Of a stretch of 64,000 nucleotides of DNA, positions 62,199 to 64,000 are shown piece by piece; within the stretch, counting starts at the first letter, position 1; every line of letters starts with the position of its first letter. A program made the translations under genes and the position numbers. The notes under the pieces were generated by a model. The model had not been told where the DNA came from. It saw only the letters and a program-made list of their open reading frames with translations, and made no database searches. Location: the NCBI GenBank assembly GCA_947450475.1, contig CANFVK010000001.1, positions 434,001-498,000 on the forward strand, in the 5' to 3' direction. This DNA is from Bacteriovoracaceae bacterium (GTDB lineage Bacteria; Bdellovibrionota; Bacteriovoracia; Bacteriovoracales; Bacteriovoracaceae).

Positions 62199-62591
62199 TT
62201 ATTCTTCAATTTGTATTGTAAAATGATCAGTTTTTCCATGAGATTGAATAGTTATTTCGACTGGAAGTCTATTTGATCCTTGCAATTCAACAGTTGCACT
62301 ATACCCACCTTTAGAATTAGTTAAGACAACTGGGTAGGCTTTACCCTTTTTCGGTTTTGCTAACGCAGACACTTTTACATCCTTTTCAGCAATATCTTTG
62401 CTTTCATGGCTGGTTGGATAAACTGTTAACTCTTTACCACTAATAATAACTTCAAGATTTAAATCCTTCCCATTTTGAACGGTTCCACCATGTAGTGACT
62501 TAAAAGATCCAGGGGCATTGTTATGACCTTCGTGGGCCAGTAAAGATAATGACATTATGCTAGCTACAAGAATTGATACGTATTTACTCAT
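62199..62591 (-). CDS. His-containing periplasmic protein of metal efflux
   Basis: 130 aa with signal peptide ending SLLA. The mature N-terminus HEGHNNAPGSFKSLHGGTV is a likely metal-binding stretch; the rest is a beta domain (LNLEVIISGKELTVYPTSHE). Similar small proteins accompany CusA/CzcA-type pumps, where they may hand Cu or Zn to the complex. It sits one base after the RND gene's stop. Which metal is not decidable. Confidence 0.7.
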   Translation of the reverse strand: MSKYVSILVASIMSLSLLAHEGHNNAPGSFKSLHGGTVQNGKDLNLEVIISGKELTVYPTSHESKDIAEKDVKVSALAKPKKGKAYPVVLTNSKGGYSATVELQGSNRLPVEITIQSHGKTDHFTIQIEE

Positions 62592-62592
62592 T

Positions 62593-64000
62593 TTATTTTC
62601 CTCCTTCGAAAATATTTTTGTGATCAGTTTTTTCTATTGAAAGTTGGGCTGATTTTTTACCGAAATGATAAAAAACAGTGGGTGTTACAAATATATCTAA
62701 TAGTGTAGAGCTTATAAGACCACCAACTATAACGACTGCAACAGGGTGAAGTATTTCTTTTCCGGCTTCATTGCCAGCTAGAACAAGAGGGATTAGCCCA
62801 AGTATTGCAGTTAGTGCAGTCATTAAAACCGGAATTAGTCGCTCTAGGGAACCTCTGATTACCATTTCTTTTGTAAAACATTCACCTTCATGCTTCATTA
62901 AATGAAGATAATGAGACAACATCATAATACCATTTCTTGATGCAATACCGCATAAAGTAACAAAAGCTACCAAGCTCGCTACGGAAATAATTTTTCCAGT
63001 TAAGTAAATTCCAATTATTCCCCCAATGAAGGCCATTGGGATATTAAGCATAATTTGAATTGCAATAAAGCTTGATCCAAAGTGCATATAGAGAACTAGA
63101 TAAATTCCAATGACTGACATGATTGATAAAAAAATCATTAGTTTGCTGGCTTGTTGCTGGCTTTCAAATTGGCCGCCAAAAGAAACGAAATAGCCTTGTG
63201 GTAGTTTTACATCTTTTTCGATTTTAGATTTGATTTCGGCAACTAGGCTTTCTAGGTCACGCCCTTGCGAGTTTGCTTGAACAACAATTCGCCGTGCGGA
63301 GTTTTCTCTATTGATTATATTAGGGCCATTCGATTCATAAATATCGGCTACTTGATCTAATCGAATTTTAGTTCCATCTGGAAGTATTTTAATGGGTGTC
63401 TTTTTTATAAGCTCTAAATCTGATCTTGATTTTTCATCAAACTTCATTACAACATCAATAGTTTTTTGATTTTCTAGAATTTGCCCAACAACTTCACCCT
63501 GAAGTGCTTTTTGTAATAGTCCAGCTAAATCACCAAGTACAACGCCGTATTTAACAGCTTCATCACGTAGAAGTTGAATTTTTACTTGGGGTACTAAAAC
63601 TTGTTGTTCAATTTGAAGATCAACTAGGCCCTTGGTTTTTTCGAGTGCTTTATATATTTCACTGGCTTTTAATCTTAAAACATTTAAGTCTGGCCCAAAA
63701 ATTTTTAATGCAATTTGTGCTTTTACACCGGATAATAGGTGGTCAAGTCGATGAGAGATTGGTTGCCCTAAATTGACAAAAACGCCTTCAATTGTATTTA
63801 GGTTTTTTCTAATTTCTTCTAGAACAATTTGGCGTGGACGTCCAAGAGTTTTAAAATCCACATCAATTTCAGAGTAATGAACTCCTTCAGCATGTTCATC
63901 TTGTTCTGCTCGGCCTGTTCTTCTCGATACAGATGATACTTCAGGAGATTTTAATATTAATTCTTCAGCAGCGGTTCCAATTCGATTTGACTCATCTAGA
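62593..64000 (-). CDS. HME-type RND efflux pump, CzcA/CusA family (5' end outside window)
   Basis: The frame is open from the stop at 62593 to the right edge, so the N-terminal half is missing; at least 468 residues are seen. GRAEQDEHAEGVHYSEIDVD at the beginning is the CzcA/CusA heavy-metal signature of the porter domain; the HME hallmark block in the TM8-12 part reads SLVAFVTLCGIASRNGIMMLSH, and TALTAILGLIPLVL and HPVAVVIVGGLISSTLLD follow. Inner-membrane component of a tripartite Cu/Ag or Zn/Co/Cd exporter. Confidence 0.92.
   Translation of the reverse strand, partial: LDESNRIGTAAEELILKSPEVSSVSRRTGRAEQDEHAEGVHYSEIDVDFKTLGRPRQIVLEEIRKNLNTIEGVFVNLGQPISHRLDHLLSGVKAQIALKIFGPDLNVLRLKASEIYKALEKTKGLVDLQIEQQVLVPQVKIQLLRDEAVKYGVVLGDLAGLLQKALQGEVVGQILENQKTIDVVMKFDEKSRSDLELIKKTPIKILPDGTKIRLDQVADIYESNGPNIINRENSARRIVVQANSQGRDLESLVAEIKSKIEKDVKLPQGYFVSFGGQFESQQQASKLMIFLSIMSVIGIYLVLYMHFGSSFIAIQIMLNIPMAFIGGIIGIYLTGKIISVASLVAFVTLCGIASRNGIMMLSHYLHLMKHEGECFTKEMVIRGSLERLIPVLMTALTAILGLIPLVLAGNEAGKEILHPVAVVIVGGLISSTLLDIFVTPTVFYHFGKKSAQLSIEKTDHKNIFEGGK

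Noticed and set aside
1..64000. CRISPR arrays, rRNA, tRNA and transposases
   Set aside because: No regularly spaced repeats, rRNA-like stretches, tRNA arms or DDE/HUH transposase motifs were seen by eye.

Overview
ORGANISM. This is an AT-rich bacterial chromosome segment, densely coded on both strands with gaps mostly below 150 bp. The cell is Gram-negative: there are many type II signal peptides, a beta-barrel outer-membrane protein, an LpoB-like PBP activator, a TolC/CzcC channel and HME-RND efflux. MenB implies menaquinone. The abundance of unknown secreted proteins and lipoproteins, the paired clan-CD (clostripain/caspase-fold) peptidase-like proteins, and the LPP20/LpoB/COG3014 cluster fit Bdellovibrionota (Bacteriovoracia or Oligoflexia type). 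That is inference from style; no marker rRNA is present. I found no rRNA, tRNA, CRISPR array or transposase. LAYOUT, CORE PART (1-54.76 kb). A broken-edge phospholipase A2-like secreted gene opens the window. It is followed by YgiQ, an MFS exporter and Dph6-like pair, a metallophosphoesterase, HrpB helicase, two peptidase-like secreted proteins, RlmN, TatD, a TrmN6-like methyltransferase, aldehyde dehydrogenase, an Mpo1-like protein and MenB. Next come a flavin reductase, a QEGLA (DUF1704) peptidase, RlmC, PdxH and HIT. A block of unknown envelope genes (22.7-25.9 kb) precedes the LPP20/LpoB/COG3014 lipoprotein operon (26.0-29.9 kb), a cytochrome c-FTR1 iron permease, glutaredoxin 2, an LplT-like exporter, a PLP gamma-family enzyme, transketolase, PAP2 phosphatase and an LTA-synthase-like sulfatase. 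Then follow a second aldehyde dehydrogenase, GltX, an N-terminal-DUF2156 membrane protein, a RoxA-like di-heme cytochrome, a 3'-5' exonuclease, YajQ, NUDIX, an EF-hand lipoprotein and an outer-membrane barrel. LAYOUT, ACCESSORY PART (54.75-64 kb). The most interesting structure is a small (about 4.3 kb) integrative element inserted in the first codons of mutM (fpg). It is bounded by a 17-nt repeat of the mutM start (54747-54763 and 59049-59065) and carries triplets of the word GTCCGAC just inside both ends. It encodes a tyrosine recombinase, a decapitated excisionase and a decapitated XRE regulator that meet at a small palindrome, and a disarmed HigB remnant with its HigA-like antitoxin and perfect operator. 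It also encodes a DUF4258/HTH toxin-antitoxin pair with two matched operators, and a tightly coupled pair that looks like a peptidoglycan-directed effector and its periplasmic immunity protein. Insertion replaces the mutM ATG by TTG and strands a putative leaderless mutM promoter at the far end, so the element may act as a switch on DNA repair. Beyond it lie an MNT nucleotidyltransferase with a short HEPN partner, and a metal-efflux operon (CzcA-like RND, a His-rich periplasmic protein, a TolC-like channel and a small lipoprotein) that runs off the right edge.
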